From Gemmatimonadota bacterium (GTDB lineage Bacteria; JAAXHH01): a stretch of 64,000 nt of DNA. The notes beneath the pieces were generated by a model. It did not search any database, was not told the origin of the DNA, and was given only the letters and a program-made list of their open reading frames with translations. Below are positions 33,878-42,172 of this stretch, piece by piece. Within the stretch, counting starts at the first letter, position 1; every line of letters begins with the position of its first letter. Position numbers and translations under genes: made by a program. Location: positions 1,536,216 through 1,600,215 of the forward strand of contig VXMB01000009.1 of assembly GCA_009841265.1 (NCBI GenBank). The letters are read 5' to 3'.

Positions 33878-35665
33878 TTGTTTCGCAGATCATCCAGGAC
33901 GTCACGAACGTCCAAGACAGACAGCAAGGAGCAGGCCGTCCTGACCAGACGGGTTACCAGAGACCGGGTCCACCAGGTATTCGGTCCGAATGTCTCACCG
34001 GCCATCACGGTGAGCCGCGGCGAAACCGTCGTAGTGGAAACGCAGGACTGCTACAGGGGTCTCCTTACAAAAGAACCCAAAACCCATGGAGACGTCGACC
34101 GGCCCGGGGGTATACCCGTAACCGGTCCGATCTACGTGGAAGAAGCCAGCATCGGCGATGTGCTGTCGATCCAGGTCAAGCAGATCGAGACGGCCGGTAC
34201 CGGCGTGTTCGCCGTGCGGCCGGAAACGGGCGTTCCCGGTCAGGATATCGAAAAATCGGAGGTGCGCGTCCTCGAAGTCAACGAAAACCAGGTTCACCTG
34301 GACGACCGGCTCAAGCTGCCGCTTCACCCGGTGATCGGTAGCATGGGCGTGGCGGCCAAGCACGGGGAGATCGATACCGTCTACCCGGGCCGGCACGGCG
34401 GGAACATGGACACCCTGGAAATCACGACCGGGTCCCGGGTCTACCTCCCCGTGCAGGTCAATGGCGCCCTGTTGTCGCTGGGCGATGTGAAGGCCTGTGT
34501 GGGAGATGGACAGATCGCCGGTTCCGGCGTGGAAGTCGAAGCGGAAGTCACCCTGCGGGTGGACACGCTGCCGGGCGGCCGGTTCTCCTGGCCCCGGGTC
34601 GAATCGAAGGGCGAATGGATCACCATCACGTCCGCGTCCACGGTAGACCAGGCGGCGCGCCTGGCGATCACGGAAATGGTGAAATGGATCTCGCAGGACA
34701 AGGGGCTCGACTTCGATACGGCCTACGCGCTGGTCAGCCTGGGCGGCAGCCTGCGCGTCAGCCAGTGGGGAAATCCATTGACGACCGCGCGCATGGTCTT
34801 TCCCAAGCGCCTGATCAACAAGCTCAAATCGGTGCCCGCCGCATCCGGCCGGCTCAATTACCGGGTGCTGCCGCCCGCGGCCAACGGCGACGCCGGAGGC
34901 GAGACCGTGGCGGCCGAAACGGAACAACCCGCAGCCCGTTCATCCCGCAGATCCGGCTCGGGGCGTTCGCAACGTGGATCTGGCAGGTCCCGGCAATCCG
35001 GCGGCCGGCGCGGAACGCGCCAGAAGTCGAACGGCGCGCCGGCTCCCGCCAGCGGCGAGAACGACCAGCAGGTCGCAGCCAAAGACGACCAGCAGGTCGC
35101 AGCCAAAGACGACCAGCAGGACGCGGCCAAAGACGAGGGGAAGGTCGTGGTCCAGGAGGACCGGAAGTCCGTCGACAAGGACGACCAGCAGGTCGCGGCG
35201 AAAGACGACCAGCAGGTCGCGGCCAAGGACGACCAGCAGGACGCGGCCAAGGACGATCAGCAGGTCGCGGCCAAGGACGACCAGCAGGACGCGGCTACAG
35301 ATAAACGGTCGGATTCGAACAGAGGAAAGCGTTCCGGGCAGGCAGGCCGGGGTGCCGCGCGAGGCAATGGTCACAGGCGGACCCGGGGCAGATCCACCAA
35401 GAAAGATGAATCCACCAAGAAAGACGAACCGGTCTCTCAAAAGGACCCATCGCCGGTGCAATCCGACACCGGGGCCGTCCCGGTGGAGGCCGCTCCGGCA
35501 GCCCGCGGCGGAAAGGATGCCGTGACGGAACCGGCAGAAAACGCCGCGAAAGCCTCGGATTCCCGCACGGAGACGCAGCAGGCCGCAGACGAGACCGCGC
35601 AGGACACCGCTCCCCCCAAGCCCACGTTCGGCAGGAGGCAGCGTCGTACGGTCCGCCGGTCGTAA
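33878..35665 (+). CDS. Acetamidase/formamidase with a long repetitive charged tail
   Basis: A 595-residue protein read from TTG 33878 (GAGAGG upstream; no in-frame ATG before residue 150). Residues 25-320 are an FmdA_AmdA domain (ITVSRGETVVVETQDCYRG, VNGALLSLGDVKACVGDGQIAGSGVEVEAE). Residues 330-595 are unlike the family: an Arg/Ser/Gly-rich stretch, then repeats of an eight-residue unit DDQQVAAK at about 395-475 (35062-35301), and a Lys/Arg/Glu-rich end. The tail may mediate polyanion binding or assembly. It follows the D-cysteine desulfhydrase-like gene after 49 bp. Confidence 0.8.
   Translation: MFRRSSRTSRTSKTDSKEQAVLTRRVTRDRVHQVFGPNVSPAITVSRGETVVVETQDCYRGLLTKEPKTHGDVDRPGGIPVTGPIYVEEASIGDVLSIQVKQIETAGTGVFAVRPETGVPGQDIEKSEVRVLEVNENQVHLDDRLKLPLHPVIGSMGVAAKHGEIDTVYPGRHGGNMDTLEITTGSRVYLPVQVNGALLSLGDVKACVGDGQIAGSGVEVEAEVTLRVDTLPGGRFSWPRVESKGEWITITSASTVDQAARLAITEMVKWISQDKGLDFDTAYALVSLGGSLRVSQWGNPLTTARMVFPKRLINKLKSVPAASGRLNYRVLPPAANGDAGGETVAAETEQPAARSSRRSGSGRSQRGSGRSRQSGGRRGTRQKSNGAPAPASGENDQQVAAKDDQQVAAKDDQQDAAKDEGKVVVQEDRKSVDKDDQQVAAKDDQQVAAKDDQQDAAKDDQQVAAKDDQQDAATDKRSDSNRGKRSGQAGRGAARGNGHRRTRGRSTKKDESTKKDEPVSQKDPSPVQSDTGAVPVEAAPAARGGKDAVTEPAENAAKASDSRTETQQAADETAQDTAPPKPTFGRRQRRTVRRS
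35062..35301 (+). repeat. In-frame 24-bp coding repeat (DDQQVAAK-type)
   Basis: Eight to nine 24-bp units, most reading GACGACCAGCAGGTCGCGGC plus AAG-type ends, encode DDQQVAAK or DDQQDAAK. One diverged block (EGKVVVQEDRKSV) splits the array. Length should be polymorphic between strains. Confidence 0.85.
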
Positions 35666-35667
35666 GA

Positions 35668-36057
35668 TCAGCTACGTTTCGATTCGACGTCGATCCGGAT
35701 TTCTGTCTCGAAAGCGGTGCCGAAATCGAATACCTCGTCGAAGTCTTCGATGGAGTCTTCCTCGGTCTTGCGCAGTAGTCCCTCGTTGACGAGATTGAAC
35801 ACGATATCGCCGAAGTGACGGGTTTTGGAGATGTTCCACTCGTCGAAGACCAGCTTCGCCGCGATGCCGAACCGCTCGAGGGCCAGGTCCCGTATGCCGA
35901 GGGAGAGCTCCTTCCCCGTGATGTGCCTGCGGACGGTCAGTTTTTCCACCGTGAAGGAAACCGCCTCCATGACGAAGAGGTAAGCCCGCCGGGGATATCG
36001 GCCATCCTTTTCCAGGATGAGGTCGAGTACTTCCTGGGGATCCTTTTCTTCCGACAC
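35668..36057 (-). CDS. Minf_1886 family protein
   Basis: A 129-residue protein of the Minf_1886 family, unknown function: DGRYPRRAYLFVMEAVSFTVEKL, then HITGKELSLGIRDLALERFG and TRHFGDIVFNLVNEGLL. It is convergent with the acetamidase gene (2 bp between the stops) and is the last gene of a reverse-strand run with the DUF6785 and sulfatase genes. Confidence 0.82.
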   Translation of the reverse strand: MSEEKDPQEVLDLILEKDGRYPRRAYLFVMEAVSFTVEKLTVRRHITGKELSLGIRDLALERFGIAAKLVFDEWNISKTRHFGDIVFNLVNEGLLRKTEEDSIEDFDEVFDFGTAFETEIRIDVESKRS

Positions 36058-36140
36058 GTCACACCTCCGTCAACCGAAGCCGGCCGGCATCTCCGGTCCG
36101 CCGGTCATCATCTTGTGTCCGCCGGCCGGCAACCGTCCGG

Positions 36141-38132
36141 TTACCAGTTCTGTACGGGATGGCCAGCCCGTGGAAACCACGTGACGTCCGCCACGTAGGA
36201 CAGAAACACGCCCAGCACGAAGGCCACGAGCATGCCCATCACCGCGGGTATGGCCTTCCGGTAGAGCTGGATGCCGCCGATCTTCAGCAGCAGGGCCTTC
36301 ACGCACCAGACCACGAATAGGGAAAAGGCCGAGCTGGCCATGCCCGGCGTCAGGACCACGGTGAACCCGATGGGATGCAGCGACCACCACGTGAACCGGT
36401 GATGGGCCTGGATCAACAGGGCGGTGACCAGACCGCCGAACATCATGAACCAGAACTCGGTGCCGGTGATCGCCTCCCGGTTGTTGATCCATTTGACCAG
36501 GTTGTTGTAGGGCAGCTGCGTGCCGTTCGTAAAAGCGGGCTCGAAAAACTGCGAAGCCCCGCCGTGGTTGTATCCCAGGTACAGCGTGAAGACCAGCGCC
36601 ACGACGATGCTCATCGCGAGCACGGCGGTGATCGTCCTGAAGGACCCCTTTCCCGTACCGCCCAGCTCATCGTCCACCTTCGCGATATGCCCCATGGAGC
36701 ACATGCCGAGCGTGCGCCAGTTCCGTGCGTATGAATTGGCGATGGCCAGGTTGGTCAGGTCTCGCGTACTGATACTCCCGGAACCGATGACGGCCACGGT
36801 GAAGTCGTGGGTCTCGAAGGGCAGGTCCAGGAATACGATACCCGTCTCCGCCACGATGCGGGTCACGCCCACGAACATGATCAGGAGAGAGCCCATCATG
36901 AAGGCGATGATGCCGAGGGACATGCCCGACGCGTACAGCCAGCAGACGATGTACGTAACGCCACCCAGCACGCCCAGCACGGCCATTCGGTATGAGAAGA
37001 ACTCCCTGGAGTCGTCCACGTGGGGCGCCTTGCCCAGCGCCTTCATCACGACGTCCCTCAGGTGGCGCCTTGCGGACCACAGCGCGAAAAGGGTAAACAT
37101 GAGAAAACCGCCGGAATGCTGCGATTTGACGACGGCGAAGGCCCCGGGAACGCCGAGGCGCGTCATGATGCCCTGCTGAATCGTCATGATGACGAAGAAC
37201 ACCCAGATGCTGAACAGGACGTTCAGGTTGGTGAAGTACCCGACACCCGCGACCAAGAAATTGAATTTCACGGGAATGGCGGGAAACGACCGCGCCAGCA
37301 CAAGGTTAAAAAAATGCAGTGGGCCGAGGGGGATCGGACTGACCCAGTTGAAGAAACCGACTATGTTCCAGAGGAAGATGAACAGCGTAATGCCGAAGGC
37401 GTACCAGAACAGCTTCGACTGCATCACGGCCGGCAGCGCCCGGCCCTTTTTCTCCTCGATCATGATCAGCGGGATCTGGGCGAGGGGGAAGGTCAGCCGC
37501 TCGTGTTCCACCCACTGCTTGCGGAGCATGACCATGGCCGATGCGCCGACCACGAAGATGGCGAGGAAGAAGGTGATCCACCAGACCATCGGAACCGTCC
37601 AGGCAGCGCGGATCATACCGAGTACCGGGGGGCGGCTGTCCGGGATGCCCTCGAAAAACCATGTGAGGGCTTGCTGTTCGTCCTGGACGATGAGCCAGGA
37701 GGGCAGGTACTGGAAGAACAGTTCCGCCCACTGGTTCTCCGTGGTGGCGTTGTAGTACGGTCCCGTAATACCGCCGATCCAGTAGGAACTGAATGGCCAG
37801 GCAGGAATGGTCGAAGCGGTGAAAACCAGGAAGAAGACGATGATCAGTTCGTTCCGGTTTAGCACCCTGGACGGCCAGAAGCGTTTCAGCAGGGGATTGA
37901 GTCCCAGCACAACCAGCAGGAAGGGGAACAGCGCGGAAACGGGCAGGTGGGTCAGACTGATGAAAGACGACTGGGAGATATAGCCCGCGTGGATCGTCCA
38001 GATGTTCAGCAGAATGGACAGGAAGACGCCGATCAGCAGCGCCCTGCGGGTGAGTCCGGTCGTCAATGTGGCTGCCAGGCCCCTGCTTCCGGATTCGCCG
38101 GTCCGCGGGGTGGTCTCGCTGGTCTGAGACAT
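36141..38132 (-). CDS. DUF6785/DUF6784 family polytopic membrane protein
   Basis: A 663-residue protein with about 14 hydrophobic segments, e.g. RALLIGVFLSILLNIWTIHAGYISQS at the start and AVMGMLVAFVLGVFLSYVADVTWFP near the end. The layout is that of the DUF6785/DUF6784 family seen in Planctomycetes and related lineages, distantly reminiscent of OPT-type transporters. Conserved pieces shared with the copy at 42173 include RKQWVEHERLTFPLAQ and SREFFSYRMAVLG. A transporter is likely but no substrate is known. It follows a sulfatase gene and precedes Minf_1886. Confidence 0.75.
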   Translation of the reverse strand: MSQTSETTPRTGESGSRGLAATLTTGLTRRALLIGVFLSILLNIWTIHAGYISQSSFISLTHLPVSALFPFLLVVLGLNPLLKRFWPSRVLNRNELIIVFFLVFTASTIPAWPFSSYWIGGITGPYYNATTENQWAELFFQYLPSWLIVQDEQQALTWFFEGIPDSRPPVLGMIRAAWTVPMVWWITFFLAIFVVGASAMVMLRKQWVEHERLTFPLAQIPLIMIEEKKGRALPAVMQSKLFWYAFGITLFIFLWNIVGFFNWVSPIPLGPLHFFNLVLARSFPAIPVKFNFLVAGVGYFTNLNVLFSIWVFFVIMTIQQGIMTRLGVPGAFAVVKSQHSGGFLMFTLFALWSARRHLRDVVMKALGKAPHVDDSREFFSYRMAVLGVLGGVTYIVCWLYASGMSLGIIAFMMGSLLIMFVGVTRIVAETGIVFLDLPFETHDFTVAVIGSGSISTRDLTNLAIANSYARNWRTLGMCSMGHIAKVDDELGGTGKGSFRTITAVLAMSIVVALVFTLYLGYNHGGASQFFEPAFTNGTQLPYNNLVKWINNREAITGTEFWFMMFGGLVTALLIQAHHRFTWWSLHPIGFTVVLTPGMASSAFSLFVVWCVKALLLKIGGIQLYRKAIPAVMGMLVAFVLGVFLSYVADVTWFPRAGHPVQNW

Positions 38133-38254
38133 GGAAGCTTCGAATTCCCTTGTTGTTCAGGCACTGCCGCCGGGGCCGGTTCCGTCAACGCCGGCAGGTC
38201 GACCGCGGTCGCCGCCGGCAGATCCGGACCCCGGAGGCACCGGGGCAGCGCGGT

Positions 38255-39625
38255 TCAATCCCAGGTGTTCAGTCCTTCTCTTCCGAATGCCGGAAGAAGA
38301 ACGAAGTGATCATCGGTTTCCTTCATCCGCTGTCGTAGCAGGTCGTGGTGCCGCATGATCTCCGCCCGGTACGCCGGATCCTCCACGAGATTCCGCTGCT
38401 CCCATGGGTCCGCTGCAAGATCGAAGAACTGCCAGGGCCTGCCTCCGTGGTTGTCGCCGCGTACGGTGTATTTATACCGGGCGGTACGGAACCCGCGCCA
38501 CACCCAGTCGTGGAAGGCGACGCCCATCCGCTGTTCCGCCACGAATTCCAGCAGGACGCCTTCCCGGTCCAGGCCGCTGACACTGCCGTTAATCAGCGGG
38601 GCCAGGTTCTCGCCGGGCAGGGTGTCTCTAGGCTTCAGCCCGGCGAGGCCCAGGATGGTGGGGAACAGATCCTCGGTGGAGACCGGGTCCTCGACCACGG
38701 CACCGGCCCGGTCCGGGTGACGGGGGTCCGCCACGATGAGGGGAATCCCCGTGGACTCTTCGTAGGGCCACTGCTTCCCCCGAAGACCATGGGCGCCGCC
38801 GAGCTCTCCGTGGTCCGCCATAAACAGCACAACGGTCTCGCCGTGCAGCCCGGTACGCAGAAGGAAGGCGCCCAGGCGGCCCATGTTCCAGTCCAGGTTC
38901 TCGACCATGGCGTAGTACCGCTTCCGGTTGAGCATGAACCGTTCCGTGGCCTCGGCGTCGGTCGCCTCCACGTTGGGCGGCAGCACGATGTCCATTGCCT
39001 CCCAGCTGCGCATCAGGGCCTCCGGCGCCTCAAAGGGATCATGCGGCGGTTCGACGGAGATCACCATGCAGAAAGGACGGGACGGGTCCCGGTGCTCGAG
39101 GTAGTCCATGGCGAGGTCGAAGAGTCCGTCGGTCTGGTATCCTTCGACCGGCCTGGGCACCGGGTCATCGTCCTCGAAGTAATAAGTGTCGAAGGGGCCG
39201 TTCCTGAGCTCGAAGCCCATCCATTTCCGCCACCGGCCCCGGTATGCCTTCTTTACGGCCGTCCTGCCGCACTGGACAGCGGATCCCATGCGTCCGTGGC
39301 CGCCGTCGAGATGCCATTTCCCCGTATAGATCGTTTCGTACCCCGCTTCGTTGAACTCGTCGGCCAGGGTCCGTTCCGCCGGAGACATCCTGTATTCGAT
39401 CGCGGGGACCTTCCGGTCGTGGGCGTACAGGCCCGTCATGAGAGTAAAGCGGAAGGGGACGCAGATGGGGCAGGTCGAGCTGGCGTGCTCGAAGCGCACG
39501 CCCCGGCCGGCCAGGGCGTCGACGTGGGGTGTGACGATGTTCGGGTCCCCGTAGGTGGACAGGGCCTGCCGCCGCAGTTGATCACTCAGGACGATCAGCA
39601 CATTGGGCGGTGATGAAGCCTTCAT
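38255..39625 (-). CDS. Sulfatase (formylglycine type)
   Basis: A 456-residue type I sulfatase. NVLIVLSDQLRRQALSTYGDPN gives the first metal ligands; the formylglycine motif is C55-V-P-F-R59 in TCPICVPFRFTLMTG; GKWHLDGGHG and LFMADHGELGG are also present. No signal peptide is visible, so it may act in the cytoplasm on imported sulfated sugars. It precedes the DUF6785 gene on the same strand. An activating FGE enzyme is not in the window. Confidence 0.9.
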   Translation of the reverse strand: MKASSPPNVLIVLSDQLRRQALSTYGDPNIVTPHVDALAGRGVRFEHASSTCPICVPFRFTLMTGLYAHDRKVPAIEYRMSPAERTLADEFNEAGYETIYTGKWHLDGGHGRMGSAVQCGRTAVKKAYRGRWRKWMGFELRNGPFDTYYFEDDDPVPRPVEGYQTDGLFDLAMDYLEHRDPSRPFCMVISVEPPHDPFEAPEALMRSWEAMDIVLPPNVEATDAEATERFMLNRKRYYAMVENLDWNMGRLGAFLLRTGLHGETVVLFMADHGELGGAHGLRGKQWPYEESTGIPLIVADPRHPDRAGAVVEDPVSTEDLFPTILGLAGLKPRDTLPGENLAPLINGSVSGLDREGVLLEFVAEQRMGVAFHDWVWRGFRTARYKYTVRGDNHGGRPWQFFDLAADPWEQRNLVEDPAYRAEIMRHHDLLRQRMKETDDHFVLLPAFGREGLNTWD

Positions 39626-39806
39626 TCAAATTGCCTCGTCCGGTCTTCTGAAGATAAAAAAACGACGAAAAACCCGGGTGGCGGCGCCGGTTTCACCGGG
39701 TCAATAAGGTTGTGCCGTGACGGAGGGGCCACTATATTTCCGGTCAAGAGAATAACGAATAAACACGCGTAAATCAACCCGATTCCCCTGGAGGCGTCGC
39801 CACCCT

Positions 39807-40652
39807 ATGACCAGACCGGACGACCTGGACATCTACCTGTTCGACCTGCAGGGCTTCCTCCACCTGGAGCAGGCGCTGACGAAGGCCGAGGTGGCGGAAC
39901 TGAACGCCTGCCTGGACGCGATCCCGCCCCTGTCTCCCGGTGAGTGGCACGGCTACGTCCACGCCCACACCTACGGCACCGTGGACGGCCTGAACCTGCA
40001 GCAGATATACGAGGCGGGCGCCCCGTTCGAAGCGCTGATCGACCATCCGTCCTGGATCGACAGGGTCAAGCACTTCGTGGGCGGAGAGGGTACCTTCGAC
40101 TACGCCCACGGCCCCCTGTTCATCGACGAGAATTTCGCGAATTTCCGGGAACCGGGCGAGGCGATCGGACTGCACTCCGGGGGATACCCGCCCATCATGC
40201 GCAACGGATTCCGCTACCACGGCGGCCGGTTCATGTGCGGCCAGATCAACGTGCTGATCGCGCTGACCGATATAGGACCCGGCGACGGCGCCACCATGGT
40301 CATCCCCGGCAGCCACAAGTCCAACTTCACCCACCCCGATTTCGCCCGCCACGCCATGAAGCCGAAGGGCGCCTCCGTAGAAGGCATCGCCGCTTCGGTG
40401 GAACTGTTCATGGAAGCCGGCGACGCGTTGCTCTTCGTGGACGGTATCTCCCATGGTTCGGCCATGCGGCGGAACGCGGACACCCGTCGTATCGTGGTCT
40501 ACCGGTACGGACCGTCTTGGGGCAACTTCCGCCACGGTTACCAGCCGTCTCCCGAACTGCTGGAACGCCTTACCACGGAACAGCGGCAAATCGTCTCACC
40601 GCAAAAGGCCTCGCCCGATGGCGCGCCCTACGGCGGGCCCGGCCTGGACTAG
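39807..40652 (+). CDS. PhyH family protein with an HxG instead of HxD iron motif
   Basis: A 281-residue PhyH family protein. LTDIGPGDGATMVIPGSHKSNF is the typical core, and distal H216 (DGISHGSAMRRN) is present. The usual HxD is H123-S-G125 (LHSGGYPP, codons at 40173-40181), so the carboxylate ligand is missing. The same change is the mark of SyrB2/WelO5-type halogenases, where chloride fills the site, but a large group of uncharacterised PhyH relatives also has it. A GGAGG lies about 12 bp before the ATG. It stands alone, divergent from the sulfatase gene. Confidence 0.82.
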   Translation: MTRPDDLDIYLFDLQGFLHLEQALTKAEVAELNACLDAIPPLSPGEWHGYVHAHTYGTVDGLNLQQIYEAGAPFEALIDHPSWIDRVKHFVGGEGTFDYAHGPLFIDENFANFREPGEAIGLHSGGYPPIMRNGFRYHGGRFMCGQINVLIALTDIGPGDGATMVIPGSHKSNFTHPDFARHAMKPKGASVEGIAASVELFMEAGDALLFVDGISHGSAMRRNADTRRIVVYRYGPSWGNFRHGYQPSPELLERLTTEQRQIVSPQKASPDGAPYGGPGLD

Positions 40653-40666
40653 GCGGGAGGGTCACG

Positions 40667-40747
40667 GCGCCAGGCGGTCCGGTCGGCGCGGGCGGTCCGG
40701 CCGGAACCAGACGGCTGGATCAATGCGCCAGGCGGTCCGGTCGGCGC
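40667..40747. repeat. Two copies of a 23-bp direct repeat
   Basis: GCGCCAGGCGGTCCGGTCGG plus CGC occurs at 40667-40689 and 40725-40747; the similarity continues for another 10 bp with two changes. It lies between the convergent stops of the HxG PhyH gene and the second sulfatase gene. Confidence 0.8.
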
Positions 40748-40759
40748 AGGCGGCCCGGA

Positions 40760-42151
40760 TCAGGGCGGGAAGTGAAACCGCCGGCGCAACCGCCTCCGCA
40801 GCGCCGCGACCTCTTCGGGCCGGTCGTCCGCCACGTTCTCCAACTCATCCGGATCGCTTTCCAGGTCATACAGTTCGACCTCGCCGGTGTGGTGCGCCAC
40901 CAGCTTGCGTTCCGCGGTCCGCACCAGCCTGAACTCCCGCAGCGCACTGGCCGCCTCCTCCCGGTGCGTCGTCCGTTCCCCCGCGAGCACGGGGCCCAGG
41001 TCTTGCGCGTCGAGCCTTTCCTGGGCGGGCAGGTCCGCCAGCGCGCACAACGTGGGATTGACATCGATCAGTTCCACGAGGGCGTCGGACGTCCGTCCGC
41101 CCGGTATGCCCGGTCCGGCGGCGATCAGGGGCACGCGCAGGGCCGCCTCGTAGGGCACGGACTTGGTGTACAGCCCGTGATCGCCCAGCATCTCGCCGTG
41201 GTCACTGGCGAAGACGACCACGGTGTCCTCCCCCATGCCCCGCCGTTCAACCGCTTCGATGATCCGGCCCACCTGGTCGTCGATCAGTTCGATGGCCGCA
41301 CAGTACTGTCGGCGGGTGATGGCGACTTCTTCATCTGAAAGATCGCGCCGCCGCGCGTTGACCCAGTCCGGTTTTCCATCGCATCCGCCACCCTCGCGCC
41401 CGCTACCCTCGTGCCCGCTTTGCACGGCGGGCGGCACATCGGCGTCCCGGTAACGTTCGGCGTATTCGGCAGGCGGATCGAAGGGGTCGTGGGGACCCAC
41501 GAAGCTCACGAAGAGGTGCCACGGGTAATCGTCGGGCACTTCGTCGATCCATTCGGCGGCGCGCCGGCCGATGTAGACGTCCTCGAAGGCCTCGGTAGGC
41601 AGCACCGAGTCGTGGGATGTGCCTCCGATCCAACCCCGCGCCTGGCGGGCCGCGTAATCCGCCCGGAACGCGTCGAACAGCCCCTGCTCCTCCAGCCAGA
41701 AGCCGTAGGGTCCCCGTGGTTCATCCGCCATGCCCGCGTGCATCTTTCCCTCGCACTCCACGGGATGGGTGAATCCCCAGCCGAAGACCCGGGGCCGGTC
41801 GCCGCGGCGGCCGTTGTAGGGGTCCGGCTTGGCCAGGTCCAGCTTGCCTACGCAACCGACCCGGTACCCCGCGTCCCGCAGCCGGGCGTAATAGGGCGTG
41901 ATATGCCGCGGCAGGTAGCAGTTGTTGTCGAAACATCCCAGCCGCGCGGGCTGGTATCCGCTGGCCAGGCCGATGCGCGCGGGGGCGCAGACCGGGGCAT
42001 TGGTGATGCATTGCGTGAACCGGATCCCGCGTCTCGCCAGGCGGTCCAGGTTCGGCGTGTTCAGGAAGGACGCGCCCGCGGCCGACAGGTAGTCGTGGCG
42101 ATGCTGGTCGTCCATGATGAAGAGCAGGTTGGGGCGTCTGGATTCGGCCAT
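40760..42151 (-). CDS. Sulfatase (formylglycine type), second copy
   Basis: A 463-residue sulfatase. NLLFIMDDQHRHDYLSAAG gives the Asp metal ligands; the formylglycine motif is C55-A-P-A-R59 (NAPVCAPARIGLASG); VVFASDHGEMLGDHGLYTK is the second metal block. A Gly/Ser/Glu-rich insert near residues 245-262 is a variable loop. It is the last of four same-strand genes (two PhyH, DUF6785, sulfatase) with short gaps. It is not closely similar to the sulfatase at 38255 and probably has a different substrate. Confidence 0.9.
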   Translation of the reverse strand: MAESRRPNLLFIMDDQHRHDYLSAAGASFLNTPNLDRLARRGIRFTQCITNAPVCAPARIGLASGYQPARLGCFDNNCYLPRHITPYYARLRDAGYRVGCVGKLDLAKPDPYNGRRGDRPRVFGWGFTHPVECEGKMHAGMADEPRGPYGFWLEEQGLFDAFRADYAARQARGWIGGTSHDSVLPTEAFEDVYIGRRAAEWIDEVPDDYPWHLFVSFVGPHDPFDPPAEYAERYRDADVPPAVQSGHEGSGREGGGCDGKPDWVNARRRDLSDEEVAITRRQYCAAIELIDDQVGRIIEAVERRGMGEDTVVVFASDHGEMLGDHGLYTKSVPYEAALRVPLIAAGPGIPGGRTSDALVELIDVNPTLCALADLPAQERLDAQDLGPVLAGERTTHREEAASALREFRLVRTAERKLVAHHTGEVELYDLESDPDELENVADDRPEEVAALRRRLRRRFHFPP

Positions 42152-42172
42152 GTCTGTGTCCTTGAATTCAAA

